NCBI GenBank assembly: GCA_022837245.1
Contig: JALHHX010000122.1
Coordinates: 1 to 6,778, forward strand
DNA: 6,778 nt
Direction of reading: 5' to 3'
Source of the DNA: Lentisphaerota bacterium
GTDB lineage: Bacteria > Verrucomicrobiota > Kiritimatiellia > RFP12 > UBA3636
In this document: in pieces, positions 6,635 to 6,778 of the stretch
Position numbering within the stretch: position 1 is the stretch's first letter
Layout: each line of letters begins with the position of its first letter
Translations under genes and position numbers: made by a program
Notes under the pieces: model-generated
Told to the model about the DNA's origin: nothing
What the model saw: the letters and a program-made list of their open reading frames with translations, nothing else
Databases searched by the model: none

Positions 6635-6664
6635 ATTTTAGCACAGTGCCTTGACTTAGCGCAA
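6635..6664 (-). promoter_or_regulatory. Extended -10 promoter of the EF-hand gene
   Basis: Read leftward, TGC-TAAAAT (6643-6635) is an extended -10 element. A weak -35, TTGCGC (6664-6659), lies 18 bases upstream. The predicted start near 6628 gives a leader of about 30 bases before the ATG at 6598. GTGC/GCAC half-sites surround the -10: plus-strand GTGC at 6626-6629, and GCACAGTGC at 6641-6649, a perfect nine-base dyad that could be an operator. Confidence 0.45.
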
Positions 6665-6670
6665 GGAGAG
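6663..6670 (+). promoter_or_regulatory. Shine-Dalgarno-like AAGGAGAG before the ATG at 6678
   Basis: AAGGAGAG is seven bases before an ATG, close to the ideal AAGGAGGT. It is the main reason to suspect a divergent gene at the right edge. No good rightward promoter is seen: TTGACT at 6651-6656 has no matching -10. Confidence 0.35.
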
Positions 6671-6677
6671 AAAAAAT

Positions 6678-6778
6678 ATGTGGACTTTCCCCGGATTTTC
6701 CTGCGTTCGCCTCTCCCCGTCAAAATCGAAGCACATTTGCGCAGAACCGGCCGGCTGGTCCAATGTCCGTTCTATGCG
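6678..6778 (+). CDS. Possible start of a divergent gene, cut by the window end
   Basis: An ATG with a strong Shine-Dalgarno opens a frame with no stop for the 33 whole codons left in the window. The peptide begins MWTFPGFSCVRL and is rich in Ser, Cys and Trp, unlike a typical protein N-terminus, and matches no family I know. The opposite strand is also open here: a leftward frame from the edge to TAA at 6656-6658, 40 codons. The stretch could therefore equally be the end of a leftward gene or plain intergenic DNA. Confidence 0.2.
   Translation, partial: MWTFPGFSCVRLSPSKSKHICAEPAGWSNVRSM

Noticed and set aside
6651..6680. TTGACT as the -35 of a rightward promoter
   Set aside because: At 16-18 bases spacing the -10 candidates match poorly (AAATAT at best) and would overlap the ATG.
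1..6778. tRNA, rRNA, CRISPR, transposase, toxin-antitoxin or phage-defence genes
   Set aside because: No tRNA-like cloverleaf, repeat-spacer array, terminal inverted repeats or recognisable family motifs seen on either strand.

Overview
The window is ordinary, fairly GC-rich bacterial chromosome with high coding density. A rightward cluster of four genes (one of them cut by the left edge) meets one long leftward gene, and a short non-coding or edge region lies at the right end. The DnaE fragment has the form seen in Bacteroidota and the PVC phyla (RGETTG, W-x-x-W-E-A-F-A before FNKSHS, N-ALYRPGP). Two genes have good Shine-Dalgarno sequences (AGGA and AGGAGG), and a sigma70-like TATAAT box is present, which argues against Bacteroidota. 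A Verrucomicrobiota, Kiritimatiellota or Lentisphaerota-type bacterium is my best guess. This is inference from motifs, not a search result.

Left block, 1-3877 (+): the C-terminal half of the replicative DNA polymerase III alpha subunit (dnaE) overlaps a KtrB/TrkH-type potassium channel subunit by the four bases ATGA. Four bases after that gene ends, a KtrA/TrkA-type RCK regulatory protein begins, with its own AGGA ribosome-binding site. The last two form a complete two-part K+ uptake system: a membrane pore with four selectivity-filter repeats, and a cytoplasmic nucleotide-binding gating protein. They appear to be transcribed with dnaE, and ktrB translation seems to depend on dnaE.

Middle, 3878-4327: a 59-base spacer carries a TATAAT box, a perfect short dyad and AGGAGG, and leads into a 112-codon gene of unknown function. 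A 52-base convergent gap follows.

Right block, 4328-6598 (-): a 756-residue protein of unknown function. It has one textbook EF-hand calcium loop near its N-terminus, a large soluble domain, a Pro/Ala linker, three likely membrane segments and a Pro-rich tail. An extended -10 promoter lies just upstream. The last 180 bases hold that promoter and a possible start of a divergent rightward gene (strong Shine-Dalgarno plus ATG, open to the edge), which cannot be confirmed here.

I see no RNA genes, mobile elements, CRISPR arrays or phage genes. The most interesting items are the unusual dnaE-ktrB-ktrA coupling, the EF-hand membrane protein, and the leader with a dyad in front of the orphan 112-residue gene. 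I did not find a convincing new multi-gene system.
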